Numbered from the stretch's first letter, positions 50,375 to 60,198 are shown. The stretch is DNA of 64,000 nt from Fischerella muscicola SAG 1427-1 = PCC 73103 (GCF_000317245.1 NZ_AJLJ01000496.1:1-64000); one strand, 5' to 3'. Notes: generated by a model not told the origin, from the sequence alone. Numbers and translations are program-made.

Positions 50375-51625
50375 CTAACTAAGAGACTCCATATAGTCGC
50401 GAATCAGGTTGCGTCGCTTGGGTTGGCGCAGCTTTTGTAATGCTTTGGATTCAATTTGACGTACTCGTTCACGTGATAGGTCGAGAGCACGTCCAATTTC
50501 TGCTAGGGAGTAAGGATGACCATCTGCTAGCCCAAAACGCATTAAAATTACGTCCCGTTCGCGGGTGGTTAAATCTGCCAAGAGGTGGTGTAAGTCTCTT
50601 TGTAAAGATTCTCGCATCAACATATCTTCTGGCGTCACGCTGTCGGTTTCTAGTAATTCACCTAGTTCTGTGTCCTTATCTTTACCGACTTTCGTTTCTA
50701 GAGAGACGGATCGAGGCACTCTTAATAACACTTCCCGGACTTGGGCTGGTGTCATTTCTAACTCTTGCGCTAAGTCTTCTAGAGTTGGAGTACGACCTTT
50801 TTCCTGAGCAATTTTACGTTGAGCTTTTTTGATTTTGTTCAGCTTTTCTGTAATGTGAACTGGGAGGCGAATTGTTCGACTAGAAGTAGCGATCGCCCGT
50901 GTGATCCCTTGACGAATCCACCAGTAAGCGTAGGTGCTGAAACGATAACCTTTGGTGGGGTCAAATTTTTCAACAGCTCGCTCTAAACCCAAAGTTCCTT
51001 CTTGGACTAAATCTAACAATTCCAGACCACGATTTTGATATTTTTTAGCAACAGATACAACTAGGCGGAGGTTTGCCTTGATCATGTGTTCTTTGGATTG
51101 GAGTCCATCACTTTGGATTTTCTCTAATTCTTCCACAGTCAATTTGGCAATTTCAGCCCAGCGCCGTTTCCCCTGTCCTAAAATTTGTTTGAGTTCAAAA
51201 ACATCTACACCAGCAGCGCGCGCCCATCTTTCTATAGAAGGACGATGTCCTAATTCCGATGCTAAACGCTCCTGAACTTCAATCACCCGAAGATAAGGTA
51301 CAAGTATTTCATCTCCTTGCTTGGCAGCATTAGACAAAACTATCCGCATCCGCAAGTAGCGCTGCACTTTCTGAGCTTCTGCAACCTCTTCATCCCGACC
51401 TAAAAGTCTAACTCTACCAATTTCCTGAAGATACAGACGTACTAAGTCTGTGCTGCGACGATTAGGATTAACAGCAGAACTAGCGGGATCTTGAGAAGCC
51501 ATCTCCAACTCTTCGAGATCGTCAACCTCTAATTCTGTTTCATCAATAGTTAGATCTGGATCAAACATCTGAGGAGGTTGTTGGGTTTTGTAGGCGGCAT
51601 CTGCGTAAAAGGATGTTGCTGGCAT
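50375..51625 (-). CDS. sigC: Group 2 RNA polymerase sigma factor SigC
   Basis: Sigma-70 family factor of 416 residues from the ATG at 51625 (MPATSFYADAAYK), matching the SigC length and N-terminus I recall for Anabaena. An acidic N-terminal stretch (about 25-50) is followed by region 1.2 (STDLVRLYLQEIGRVRLL), region 2 (VVSVAKKYQNRGLELLDLVQ; FDPTKGYRFSTYAYWWIRQ), region 3 (LPVHITEKLNKIKKAQ) and region 4 (LTTRERDVILMRFGL; LSRERVRQIESKAL). SigC-type factors respond to nitrogen or carbon status and, in Anabaena, are activated early in heterocyst differentiation. The 10 codons upstream of 51625 are unlikely to be used. Adjacent to furA on the same strand. Confidence 0.9.
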   Translation of the reverse strand: MPATSFYADAAYKTQQPPQMFDPDLTIDETELEVDDLEELEMASQDPASSAVNPNRRSTDLVRLYLQEIGRVRLLGRDEEVAEAQKVQRYLRMRIVLSNAAKQGDEILVPYLRVIEVQERLASELGHRPSIERWARAAGVDVFELKQILGQGKRRWAEIAKLTVEELEKIQSDGLQSKEHMIKANLRLVVSVAKKYQNRGLELLDLVQEGTLGLERAVEKFDPTKGYRFSTYAYWWIRQGITRAIATSSRTIRLPVHITEKLNKIKKAQRKIAQEKGRTPTLEDLAQELEMTPAQVREVLLRVPRSVSLETKVGKDKDTELGELLETDSVTPEDMLMRESLQRDLHHLLADLTTRERDVILMRFGLADGHPYSLAEIGRALDLSRERVRQIESKALQKLRQPKRRNLIRDYMESLS

Positions 51626-52119
51626 AAGGATCGTCTCAATGGCTCCAGGTAACAATAGATTACGGTCAGCTAAATCTAATCAACTGTTGCTATTGTTCCC
51701 GTGATTTACGAAGAACTAACACGGTTTTGAGTAATATTTGGGTTTTTTTCCAAAAAAACCATACTGGTTTTTATTCTTACATCTCCGTAATTCAGCTGTT
51801 TGGCTGGCTTTACCTATGAACCAATAGCTATCCAAAGGCAAAGCCAGACTATAAATCACCAATCTTCTAGTTACAATTTCAACTGTAGTCGAGCTTGACG
51901 GGGACTTTGATAACGAGGTATAAACATCTATCAGTGAAAAACTTATTTTTTTACAGGCATAGTCATATCTACATAGCTATGCAGATACTTTCCTGAAGAT
52001 TTGATATTTTTTCGTCAGGGAATTTTGGTAATTCGTGTTTGGTGTTTTTTGTTGGGATTCCAAGCAACTACTAATGTACAGACGCGATGTTCCTCGCGTC
52101 TGTACCAACCACCAACAAA
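51626..52119. other. Intergenic, 494 bp, upstream of sigC
   Basis: Long leader/promoter region of sigC with no ORF. A GACGCG palindrome (52075-52105, TGTACAGACGCGATGTTCCT and CGCGTCTGTAC) sits just downstream of the gpsA stop on the minus strand and could form a strong 3' stem-loop. Confidence 0.5.
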
Positions 52120-53043
52120 TCAATAGTTATATTCCGGCTTGATATCGCGTAACATCAGTTCTTCAAGCGCCTGTCGGGGAGTCACTTCGGCTTGGAGTAG
52201 GCGATACACTTGTTCAGTAATAGGTATGGAAATATTTTGCTGGTGCGATCGCAGCATCAAAACTTTGGTGGTATTAATCCCTTCAGCAGTTCCTTGTAAG
52301 TGGGTGAGGATTTCTGTAAGAGTTTTACCACAAGCTAGTTGATAACCGACTTGGTAATTGCGACTTAAAGGACTGTTACCAGTCGCCAGCAAGTCACCTA
52401 AACCAGATAACCCATAAAAAGTTTCCTGCTTTGCACCCCAGTGAACACCGATGCGAACCATTTCTGTTAAACCACGGGTGAGTAAAGCAGCTTTAGCATT
52501 AGTTCCTAATTGCAAACCGTCACACACGCCAGCAGCGATCGCCATGACGTTCTTGAGTGTTCCTCCTAATTCCACTCCCAAAGGGTCAGCATTTGTATAA
52601 ACTCGGAAACGGTTTGAAGAAAATACCAACTGTACAACCTCAGCAGCACCGATAACACTGCTAGCAACTACCGTTGCAGCTGGTAATTCCTGTTGAATTT
52701 CCTGAGATAAATTTGGCCCAGAAAGAACAACTACAGGATTGTTAGGGAAAGCTTCTTGCCAAATTTGTGATGGTGTACAAGTAGTTTGTATATCTAAGCC
52801 TTTCGTAGCTGTGACAAATATTATCTCTGGAGAAAGGGGTAAAGACTGAAGTTGAGAAATCACATCTCTGACACCTTTCATAGAAACAGCAGAAACAATA
52901 ATATCCGTATCCTCTACAAGTTTCTCCAATCTTTGCGAACTACGACGCGACCAAACATGTACTTTGTGGTCATTGGCTTTAACTAAAACTGCCAAAGCAC
53001 TTCCCCAAGCACCCGCACCTAGAATTACTACTGATTTTGTCAT
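52120..53043 (-). CDS. gpsA: NAD(P)H-dependent glycerol-3-phosphate dehydrogenase
   Basis: Reduces dihydroxyacetone phosphate to sn-glycerol-3-phosphate for membrane lipid synthesis in the cytoplasm. The 307 residues show the N-terminal Rossmann motif GAGAWGSALA (8-17), VVLSGPNLSQEI (about 124) and the catalytic helix GTLKNVMAIAAGVCDGLQLG with the active Lys, then NAKAALLTRGLTEM and GLSGLGDLLATG. It is a complete, standard GpsA. lipA lies upstream on the same strand but is separated by 307 bases of repeats. Confidence 0.95.
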   Translation of the reverse strand: MTKSVVILGAGAWGSALAVLVKANDHKVHVWSRRSSQRLEKLVEDTDIIVSAVSMKGVRDVISQLQSLPLSPEIIFVTATKGLDIQTTCTPSQIWQEAFPNNPVVVLSGPNLSQEIQQELPAATVVASSVIGAAEVVQLVFSSNRFRVYTNADPLGVELGGTLKNVMAIAAGVCDGLQLGTNAKAALLTRGLTEMVRIGVHWGAKQETFYGLSGLGDLLATGNSPLSRNYQVGYQLACGKTLTEILTHLQGTAEGINTTKVLMLRSHQQNISIPITEQVYRLLQAEVTPRQALEELMLRDIKPEYNY

Positions 53044-53350
53044 TGGTCAATTGTCAAATGTCATTTGTCATTGGGAAAAGGGGAACGGGCATGGGGCAGG
53101 CATTGGGAATTGGGCATTGGGAATTGGGCATTGGGAATTGGGCATTGGGAATTGGGCATTGGGAATTGGGCAACAAGTTCTTGAATTTTGACTTTTGACT
53201 TTTGATTTTTGACTTTTGACTTGTTTTGTCCCCCTTGTCCTCTATGTCTGTGTTATCTTCCCACACTCCCCACTCTCCCCACTCTCCCAGACGCGATGAA
53301 TCGCGTCTCTACATTACTCTCCACACTCCCCACTCTCCCATGTCTTTTCG
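53044..53350. repeat. Repeat-filled spacer with 14-bp tandem array
   Basis: From left: CAATTGTCAAATGTCATTTG tract; five exact tandem copies of ATTGGGAATTGGGC (53102-53171); TTTTGACTTTTGACTTTTG units; TCCCCACTCTCCC units; and a GACGCG palindrome (53289-53312). It fills the whole gpsA-lipA gap, so any gpsA promoter must be within it. Confidence 0.85.
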
Positions 53351-54247
53351 TCACCCACGTGGATATCTTTCCATCAATTCTCTTACTTGTTCAGCATGAT
53401 AAGAGCTTCTTGTCAAGGGTGATGAAACTACTTGTAAAAACCCTATTTCTTCTCCGAATGCTTGCCAAGCAGCAAATTGATCTGGATGAATAAATGTGTT
53501 TACCTGCAAGTGTTTTTGAGTAGGTTGGAGGTATTGCCCGATTGTCAAGATATCACAATCGACTGCACGTAAGTCTTCCATGACCTGGCGAATTTCTGTA
53601 TCCGTTTCACCGAGTCCGACCATAATTCCAGATTTGGTGTAGATAGTAGGAGCAAGTTGACGCGTTAGCGAAGCTCTTCTGTAGGAAGCTCGCTTGAGTA
53701 ATTCCAGGGTGCGATCGTAATTACCTTGGGGACGAACACGGCGATATAAACGCGGAACTGTTTCTGTATTATGGTTGAGGACTTCCGGTTTAGCTTGGAG
53801 AATTAACTCTAATGCTTCCCAATTACCGCACAAATCAGGAATTAATACTTCAATAGTGGTGTGAGACGAGATCGCGCGAATTGCTTCAATACAATGGATA
53901 AACTGTGATGCACCTCCATCTGGCAAATCATCTCGATTGACAGAAGTAATAACCACATGGTTGAGCTTCATCCGCCGGACTGCTTCTGCTAGTCGTGCGG
54001 GTTCTGTGGGGTCTAGAGGTTTGGGTTTCTTCTCAAAATCAATATCACAGTAAGGACAAGCACGTGTACAAGCAGGCCCCATGATTAAAAACGTCGCCGT
54101 TCCAGCATTAAAACACTCACCAATATTCGGACAAGACGCTTCCTCACAAACCGTATTCAGGGCTAAATCACGTAAAATTTCTTTAACATTACCGACGCGC
54201 TCCCACTGAGGCGCTTTCACCCGCAACCAGTCTGGTTTAACAGCCAC
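53351..54247 (-). CDS. lipA: Lipoyl synthase
   Basis: Radical SAM enzyme that adds two sulfurs to protein-bound octanoyl groups on pyruvate dehydrogenase and glycine cleavage proteins. It has 298 residues. The auxiliary cluster cysteines are in CEEASCPNIGECF (about 35-46) and the radical SAM cluster in CTRACPYCDID (C-x3-C-x2-C, about 62-69). The essential C-terminal RSSY motif is present in SSPLTRSSYHAEQV. Complete. Cyanobacteria often carry two lipA genes; whether this is the main one cannot be told here. Confidence 0.95.
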   Translation of the reverse strand: MAVKPDWLRVKAPQWERVGNVKEILRDLALNTVCEEASCPNIGECFNAGTATFLIMGPACTRACPYCDIDFEKKPKPLDPTEPARLAEAVRRMKLNHVVITSVNRDDLPDGGASQFIHCIEAIRAISSHTTIEVLIPDLCGNWEALELILQAKPEVLNHNTETVPRLYRRVRPQGNYDRTLELLKRASYRRASLTRQLAPTIYTKSGIMVGLGETDTEIRQVMEDLRAVDCDILTIGQYLQPTQKHLQVNTFIHPDQFAAWQAFGEEIGFLQVVSSPLTRSSYHAEQVRELMERYPRG

Positions 54248-54436
54248 AATCCACTTTTACCACTTAAATATAGTTATCAAAGTTAATGTTAGCAAGCTTC
54301 TGCTGAATGATGTAAATGTCCTTTGAGCAGCTTCAAGAGAGAGTAGGTTAGTGTGAACGGATGTCTTGGCTTTTTTCTTTAATTGTCATTTAACCAAGCT
54401 TGTGATAGTATTTTATCTATATTGGCATTATAGTGC

Positions 54437-54510
54437 CGGGATGTAGCGCAGCTTGGTAGCGCACTTCGTTCGGGACGAAGGGGCCGCTGGTTCGAATCCA
54501 GTCATCCCGA
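54437..54510 (+). tRNA. tRNA-Pro (anticodon CGG)
   Basis: Full cloverleaf of 74 nt. Acceptor CGGGATG / CATCCCG with discriminator A, D-arm GCGC..AGCTTGGTA..GCGC, anticodon stem CTTCG / CGAAG with loop TTCGGGA (anticodon CGG, decoding CCG), and T-arm CTGG-TTCGAAT-CCAG. CCA is not encoded. It is convergent with the NACHT-WD40 gene, whose stop codon lies 7 bases beyond the 3' end, so the accessory region begins right at the tRNA. Confidence 0.93.
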
Positions 54511-54517
54511 TTTTAGT

Positions 54518-57500
54518 TTAATCTATCTCAACAGATCCTAAGGCTCTAAGATTGGCTCTTTGTTCTTCCGTCAAGCCAACAACAGCAGTGATGTTCATTC
54601 CCTCATAAGGTTTGGAAACCTTGAATGATAAAGGTAATTCTGATTCACCTTTATACATATTTCTCAGCCGAATCATTCCATCATGAATACCACTGGCTAT
54701 TAACTGCCTATCTGGACTGAAGGCAATTGATAAGACCTCATCAGCATCTTCTTCAAAAGACTTGATGAGCTTATGTTCATGAATATTCCATAGGAGTATG
54801 ATTCCATCTTGAGATCCACTGATCAGCGTATGTCCATCTAGACTAAAAATAACTGAATGTACCCAATTTTTATGTTCCGTTATAGTTTGGATGCACTCAC
54901 CTGTTTGCATTTCCCAAATCTTCACAGTGCAATCGTGACTACCACTGGCGATAATCTGGCCATCCGGACTAAAGGCGATCGAGCGGACTAAATTATTATG
55001 ACCTTGCAATATCTTAATTTCGTTGCCTGTTTGAACATCCCAGATTCTAATAGTATGGTCATCACTACCACTAGCAAGTAGCTGACTATCTGGACTAAAG
55101 AGAACCGTTCGTACCCAATTTCCATGACCGCATAAGATTTTTGGAGGTGTATCCTTATGAACATCCCAGATTCTAACGGTGTTGTCATCGCTACCACTCG
55201 CAAGTAGCTGACCATCTGGACTAAATGCAACTGATCTCACCCAGTGATTGTGATCTTTAAGAACTCGGAGGCATTGTTTACTCTTACTGTGCCTGAGATC
55301 CCAAATTCTGATTGTATGATCGTCACTGCCGCTAGCAAGCAATCGACCATCTGGGCTGTATGCTACTGACCAAATGCGACTAGTATGTCCTCTAAGAGTA
55401 ATGGCAATCTTGCCAGTACGGATATCCCATATCCTGACAATCTTGTCTTCACTACCACTAGCAAGGTACTTATTATTGGGACTAAAAGCAACTGACAAAA
55501 TCCAATTAGAGTACCCTCTAACTGTATTCAAACATAGACCTGTGTTAGCATCCCAAGTTTTCACGGTTTGGTCGTCACTTCCACTAGCAATTCGTTGCCC
55601 ATCTAAACTAAAAGCAACTGACCAAACTCGATTATCGTGTCCATACAAAATGTTGCGGCATTGATTAGTTTGAATATCCCAGATTCTAACGGTGTTGTCA
55701 TCGCTACCACTAACAATTCGTTGTCCATCAGGGCTAAAAGCTACTGACCTTACCCAGTTCTCATGTCCTAGCAAGTTTGTGCAACATTTTGTTGTGCGAA
55801 TATCCCAAATTCTGACGGTGTTGTCATCACCACCACTAACAAGTCTTTGTCCATTGGGGCAAAAAGCTGCTGACCTCACCCAATTCTCATGCCCGGTTAG
55901 GGTTTTGAGGCAATTACCTGTGTTACTATCCCAAAGTTTGATGGTTTTATCCTCACCACCACTTGCTAGCATCTGACCTACAGGACTAAATGCTACTGAC
56001 CAAATCTTACCAATATGTCCTGTCAAGGTATTTAAGTTTTCACCTGTATTAACATTCCATATTTTTATGGTTCCATCTTCACTACCACTAGCAAGCAGCT
56101 TGCCATCATGACTAAAGGTGACGGAACGTACACAACTAATATGTCCTTCTAATGTGCAGAATAATTTCCCAGTTTTAGTATCCCATATCTTGACACTTTG
56201 GTCGTCGCTGCCACTAGCAAATCTTTGACCATCGGGGCTAAAGGCGATCGAGCGAACCCAGTGATTATGTCCTTTACATATAGAACGTCTTTGTCCTTGA
56301 AACAGGCAAATTTCGCCATTAGAAGAACCGATCGCCAGAAATTCTCCACTAAATGCAACTGACAAAATGCTACCAAAGGGTTCTTTAAAAAGAGAATCAT
56401 CTAAGTAAGCACCTGTAAAGTTAGTATTTTGTAGGTTGGCATGGGTTAAATCAGCTCCTTGAATGACAGTATGGCTCAAATCTTCCCCTGCTAGAGCCTC
56501 TGAATCAATTTGCAAAAGAAGTGTTACAGCATATCCAGCCACATAACCTACTTCTTTTTCTGTTTTACCGCGTGTAGCTTTAATTATCTTCAGCAAGCGA
56601 TCGCCAGCAGTTTTTGAGCGATCAAGCATGTGTTCGAGCAAGTTGAGAACTGCTTTTGTTAAGTCTCTTTGTCTGTTTGTCAGTTCTCCGAATTTAAAAG
56701 CATCAAATAAACGGTTCAGCGATAAAGTCGAAAATTCTTTCAGTGGTGCAATGGGTATGACTTTACCCTGTTCATCCACTTGACGTTGAAAATAAGACAA
56801 CCAAGTATATGCTTGAGGAAGAGCTTTCTTATCTATATGTAACGATTCTGTTGCTAAATTGACAAAATCAGGAGCTAATACTCCCAGTTGTGCAGCCAGT
56901 TTGTAGGCGATAAAGAATTCTATAAAGGAGCGATGAGCGAGTTCGTAGTCACCGTCAGCATTTCGAGTTAGCATAGACTGACCCATCATGTCATAGCTCC
57001 AGTGGTCAATCTCTTCTGGCTGTTGGACAACAGCACCAAATAATCGCCGAATCCGATCTGGGAACTTGCGATAGTTCAGCTGCATTTGATCAGTAATGAA
57101 CATTTCCCAAGATAGTTCACACAGAAAGTACAGCTTATCAGCAGCAGAAGTAAAGGTGCGCTCTGCTTTGATATCCCGGGCCATTTTCTCTCGAACAGCT
57201 AACAGATAGATGTGAGACAAGTCTACTGGCTGACCTACCTCTATTTTAGGCAGTGCATCGAGTATCAAGTCAATCATCACAGGTCGTCTCGCCAAATCCA
57301 AGAGTTTATTATTTCTCGTTACCTGTTCTACGATTGCATCTCTTTCTGCTAGAGTTTTATGTTGCAACCGGGAGCAAAGCATTTGACAAATTTGGTTGTC
57401 GCTGAGTGTCTGTAATTCCAATACTTCAAATTGAGGACCCAATTTTCGAGTCGAGGTTGGCTGCTCTGTTTCAATAGAATTTAATAAAGCTGCATTCAAC

Positions 57501-58987
57501 AGAGAGCGACCTTTTTCCAATTTGGGAAGATGCTCCGCGCGACAAGTGAGAATTACCTTGGCTCCTGTTTCGACAACTTTAGCGAGTTCCCAAAAATTAT
57601 CAATCACCTTGCGGCGATCTACTTTACCCGCCATTTCATCAAAACCATCGAAAATGAGCAAGAGCTTGCCCATGCTATTAAGTTGTTTGAAGACTAAATT
57701 AGTGAGGGGAATATTATGTACGGAGAAGAAGAACCAAGCTAGAACATTCTCCACATTCAGTGCTTTAGTATAATCTCGTAGAGGAATTAGTAGAGGTAAT
57801 CGAGGTCTAGTTTTACCCTGGCGCTTGGCTTCCTGATACCGTTTTAAAGCAGTCCAAGCGTAGTGAAATGCAAACCAGGTTTTACCTGTACCAAACTCTC
57901 CCAGAATAGATATATGTTTCTTGTCTGGATCATCTTGCCAGCGATCTATGTAGCCATCAATCCAGCCATCTGACTCAGTGTAACAACTAACGATTGGTTC
58001 CCCTGTGATTGGGTTGACTCCTTCTTGTTTTACACAGGCTAGAGGAACATAGGTTTTGTCATTAATACCTCGCTTCTTAAGTTGTTCCTCTAACCATTTA
58101 AAATACTGGCTAAAATTGACACCTTCATCAATGAGTTCATCGAAAGTATAACAAAATAGTTCTAGTTCTCTATATTTTCTATATTCTGCGATCGCTTTAC
58201 TGGCAGCATAACTAAATTTCAGTTCCTTTTTTTCCTTATACTCTTGAATAGTTTCACGTGCAGCACGGCTAATCCGCAGGTCAGCAACCAACCATGCTTC
58301 ATTGGGCTTGTGTTCTAAGGCTGCTTGACATAAACTTTCTAGGTGGTTCAGGTTAACTTCTCCTTCGACACCTCGTGCCAGAATGCGATCGTATCCTCCC
58401 CGCTTGGGAATATGGATGATTATGTCAAAGAAGTCATCTTGTCTTGTTCCACCAGGTATGAACTCATAGCCCAAAGCTTCAAACCAACTTCTCATTTTCT
58501 TCTCAAGAAGGGAAGGTTGTTTGGAGTCAGTTCTTTGAGAAAAGAGGTTTTGTTCCCCTTGATTGGGGAAATTTGAATATGAAATTTGAGACGACCAACC
58601 AGCTTTGCTATCACTATTAAAGCTATCTGATTCTATCTTTGACTCGGATAAGTTTGATTCACTTGATGCTTGAGGTACAAGGTTGAGATCATCCATAATG
58701 TGCGCTTGTGAGGCTGCATTATGACTTAACCATGCTCTTTGTAGAGCAGCGCGAAAATTTCTCTTGCTGACTTCCTCACCTAGAGCCTCTGAAAGCAACT
58801 TCCAGAACTTATGACTGACATCTCCCTTCAGATAGTTGGGTTTATAGGGTGAGCCTTCTGCCATCTTTTCATAAGTCAAACCCTCCCAAGAACCGCGCAG
58901 TACAGCTAGCTCTGGGTCAGTCAGCTTCCTACCTTTAGCTTTATATACTGCTGACTCTACAATCTCGATTACATCTTGAAAATTCAT
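54518..58987 (-). CDS. HTH-NACHT-WD40 NLR-like protein with nuclease-like N-terminal domain
   Basis: A 1489-residue STAND ATPase. Residues 1-90 form a helix-turn-helix-like domain typical of VMAP/NACHT-WD40 proteins (LTDPELAVLRGSWEGLTYEK). A Ser-rich linker leads to an alpha/beta domain (about 160-300; FEALGYEFIP, FFDIIIHIPKR, RGVEGEV) of possible restriction-endonuclease fold. The NACHT core has Walker A GEFGTGKT (363-370) and Walker B LLIFDGFDE (443-451). A short pentapeptide stretch (GADLTHANLQNTNFTGAYL) precedes 14 WD40 units to the C-terminus, enough for two seven-bladed propellers. It is the plan of a sensor/switch/effector protein, like bacterial NLR-type immune proteins. Ligand and effector action are unproven. 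The gene ends beside tRNA-Pro. Confidence 0.88.
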   Translation of the reverse strand: MNFQDVIEIVESAVYKAKGRKLTDPELAVLRGSWEGLTYEKMAEGSPYKPNYLKGDVSHKFWKLLSEALGEEVSKRNFRAALQRAWLSHNAASQAHIMDDLNLVPQASSESNLSESKIESDSFNSDSKAGWSSQISYSNFPNQGEQNLFSQRTDSKQPSLLEKKMRSWFEALGYEFIPGGTRQDDFFDIIIHIPKRGGYDRILARGVEGEVNLNHLESLCQAALEHKPNEAWLVADLRISRAARETIQEYKEKKELKFSYAASKAIAEYRKYRELELFCYTFDELIDEGVNFSQYFKWLEEQLKKRGINDKTYVPLACVKQEGVNPITGEPIVSCYTESDGWIDGYIDRWQDDPDKKHISILGEFGTGKTWFAFHYAWTALKRYQEAKRQGKTRPRLPLLIPLRDYTKALNVENVLAWFFFSVHNIPLTNLVFKQLNSMGKLLLIFDGFDEMAGKVDRRKVIDNFWELAKVVETGAKVILTCRAEHLPKLEKGRSLLNAALLNSIETEQPTSTRKLGPQFEVLELQTLSDNQICQMLCSRLQHKTLAERDAIVEQVTRNNKLLDLARRPVMIDLILDALPKIEVGQPVDLSHIYLLAVREKMARDIKAERTFTSAADKLYFLCELSWEMFITDQMQLNYRKFPDRIRRLFGAVVQQPEEIDHWSYDMMGQSMLTRNADGDYELAHRSFIEFFIAYKLAAQLGVLAPDFVNLATESLHIDKKALPQAYTWLSYFQRQVDEQGKVIPIAPLKEFSTLSLNRLFDAFKFGELTNRQRDLTKAVLNLLEHMLDRSKTAGDRLLKIIKATRGKTEKEVGYVAGYAVTLLLQIDSEALAGEDLSHTVIQGADLTHANLQNTNFTGAYLDDSLFKEPFGSILSVAFSGEFLAIGSSNGEICLFQGQRRSICKGHNHWVRSIAFSPDGQRFASGSDDQSVKIWDTKTGKLFCTLEGHISCVRSVTFSHDGKLLASGSEDGTIKIWNVNTGENLNTLTGHIGKIWSVAFSPVGQMLASGGEDKTIKLWDSNTGNCLKTLTGHENWVRSAAFCPNGQRLVSGGDDNTVRIWDIRTTKCCTNLLGHENWVRSVAFSPDGQRIVSGSDDNTVRIWDIQTNQCRNILYGHDNRVWSVAFSLDGQRIASGSDDQTVKTWDANTGLCLNTVRGYSNWILSVAFSPNNKYLASGSEDKIVRIWDIRTGKIAITLRGHTSRIWSVAYSPDGRLLASGSDDHTIRIWDLRHSKSKQCLRVLKDHNHWVRSVAFSPDGQLLASGSDDNTVRIWDVHKDTPPKILCGHGNWVRTVLFSPDSQLLASGSDDHTIRIWDVQTGNEIKILQGHNNLVRSIAFSPDGQIIASGSHDCTVKIWEMQTGECIQTITEHKNWVHSVIFSLDGHTLISGSQDGIILLWNIHEHKLIKSFEEDADEVLSIAFSPDRQLIASGIHDGMIRLRNMYKGESELPLSFKVSKPYEGMNITAVVGLTEEQRANLRALGSVEID

Positions 58988-59203
58988 GAGACTGTGGAAT
59001 GATTAGGATTTTTTATCATGATAAAGCATGAATGGCTCAGATGATAAAAAATAAGTGATTATACTTAAAACATACAATTTATTTTTTAACAATTCTTTAT
59101 AGTATTTTCATGGATCATTTGGGTTTTTTAGGAATATTATGGTTTGCTGTAAGACAAATATTTGACTTAGTCCCCCATTGTAATACCTACTTGTAATATA
59201 TTC

Positions 59204-59974
59204 ATGGAAATTCATGGTTTGTATCCTGATAGCAGGCATTTCACCTCCATTGCTCGTCGTGATGGGATACTAGCGGACTTGTCAACAACACAACACCCAA
59301 CACGCTTGTATGGGTGGGGATACACTGGGGAAATTCTAAATTTAAGTGGTAAAGGAACTTATTTTGGGTTTGTCGTTGATGGTCAAACTGATGTGATTTC
59401 CTATCATGCAGGATTTGAACTAGCTTTTACCCTCACCAAAGGAATGTACTTTAGTGTTCCTGGTGCTGTGTCTGTTCGGGGTGGATGTGGAATTGCGATC
59501 GCCAGTCTAAGCTATCGTGGGATGTTCATGATTGGGGGGCCGATTGAGGAAATGGGTAGGTTGCGTTACATGGATGGTTGCTCTGATTCTCTGTTGATCC
59601 CACCAACGATAAAAGGGGATCCCTGTCTTAACCATTTGCATTTTCCATGCGGTATTAGTCAGACACGACACACTCATCCTTCGGTCAGAATTGGGGTAGT
59701 TACGAGCGGTGAGGGACATTGCGAAATTCCAGAAAATGAAGATGGAAGTGGAGCAGCTATCAAGATACCTTTGACTCAAGGTCAAATCTTTATTATTCCA
59801 CCTGAAGGCCATCACAGCTTTTTTACCAAGAGCAGCACACTAGATATCGTTGCTTACCATCCTGATAGTGATATCGGACCAACTCATGATGACCATCCGA
59901 TGGTGAACCGAACCTATGTCAATGGCATATCAGCTAGGGATATTGAGGAAATCAGAACTAAGAGTATTGTCTAA
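59204..59974 (+). CDS. Bicupin-fold protein
   Basis: A 256-residue soluble protein with two cupin-like halves. The first (about 50-110) has GQTDVISYHAGFELAFTLTK and KGMYFSVPG. The second (about 145-220) has CGISQTRHTHPSVRIGVVTSGEG, then GQIFIIPPEGHHSFF, giving the G-x5-H-x-H metal pattern (RHTHP) and a later His. A metal-dependent isomerase, dioxygenase or sensory role is possible. I recognise no specific family. It is divergent from the NACHT-WD40 gene across 216 bases and may belong to the same accessory region. Confidence 0.7.
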   Translation: MEIHGLYPDSRHFTSIARRDGILADLSTTQHPTRLYGWGYTGEILNLSGKGTYFGFVVDGQTDVISYHAGFELAFTLTKGMYFSVPGAVSVRGGCGIAIASLSYRGMFMIGGPIEEMGRLRYMDGCSDSLLIPPTIKGDPCLNHLHFPCGISQTRHTHPSVRIGVVTSGEGHCEIPENEDGSGAAIKIPLTQGQIFIIPPEGHHSFFTKSSTLDIVAYHPDSDIGPTHDDHPMVNRTYVNGISARDIEEIRTKSIV

Positions 59975-60198
59975 TAAATCTAACTCTCGTTGAGAAACTA
60001 TACTAGTTGTCAATACTCTTAAAAAACGCTCAAACTTTTCCATATTTTTAAGAATAACTGACTTTAACATACTTTTGCAACAAAATTTAAACATGAAAAA
60101 ACTTGTTATTTCATGTTGATTTTTCATGAAATTGAGTGTAAGCTAAATATCAAGTCAGGTTAAAAGCCTGATTTGACCAATAGAAACAAAGTAGCCCC

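Noticed and set aside
53054..53266. ORF of 70 residues rich in PNAQFPMPNSQ
   Set aside because: Pure translation of the 14-bp tandem repeat and TTTTGACT tract.
54700..56380. Periodic similarity of about 126 bp suggesting a DNA satellite
   Set aside because: It is the coding signature of WD40 repeats in the NACHT protein; open plus-strand frames there are shadows.
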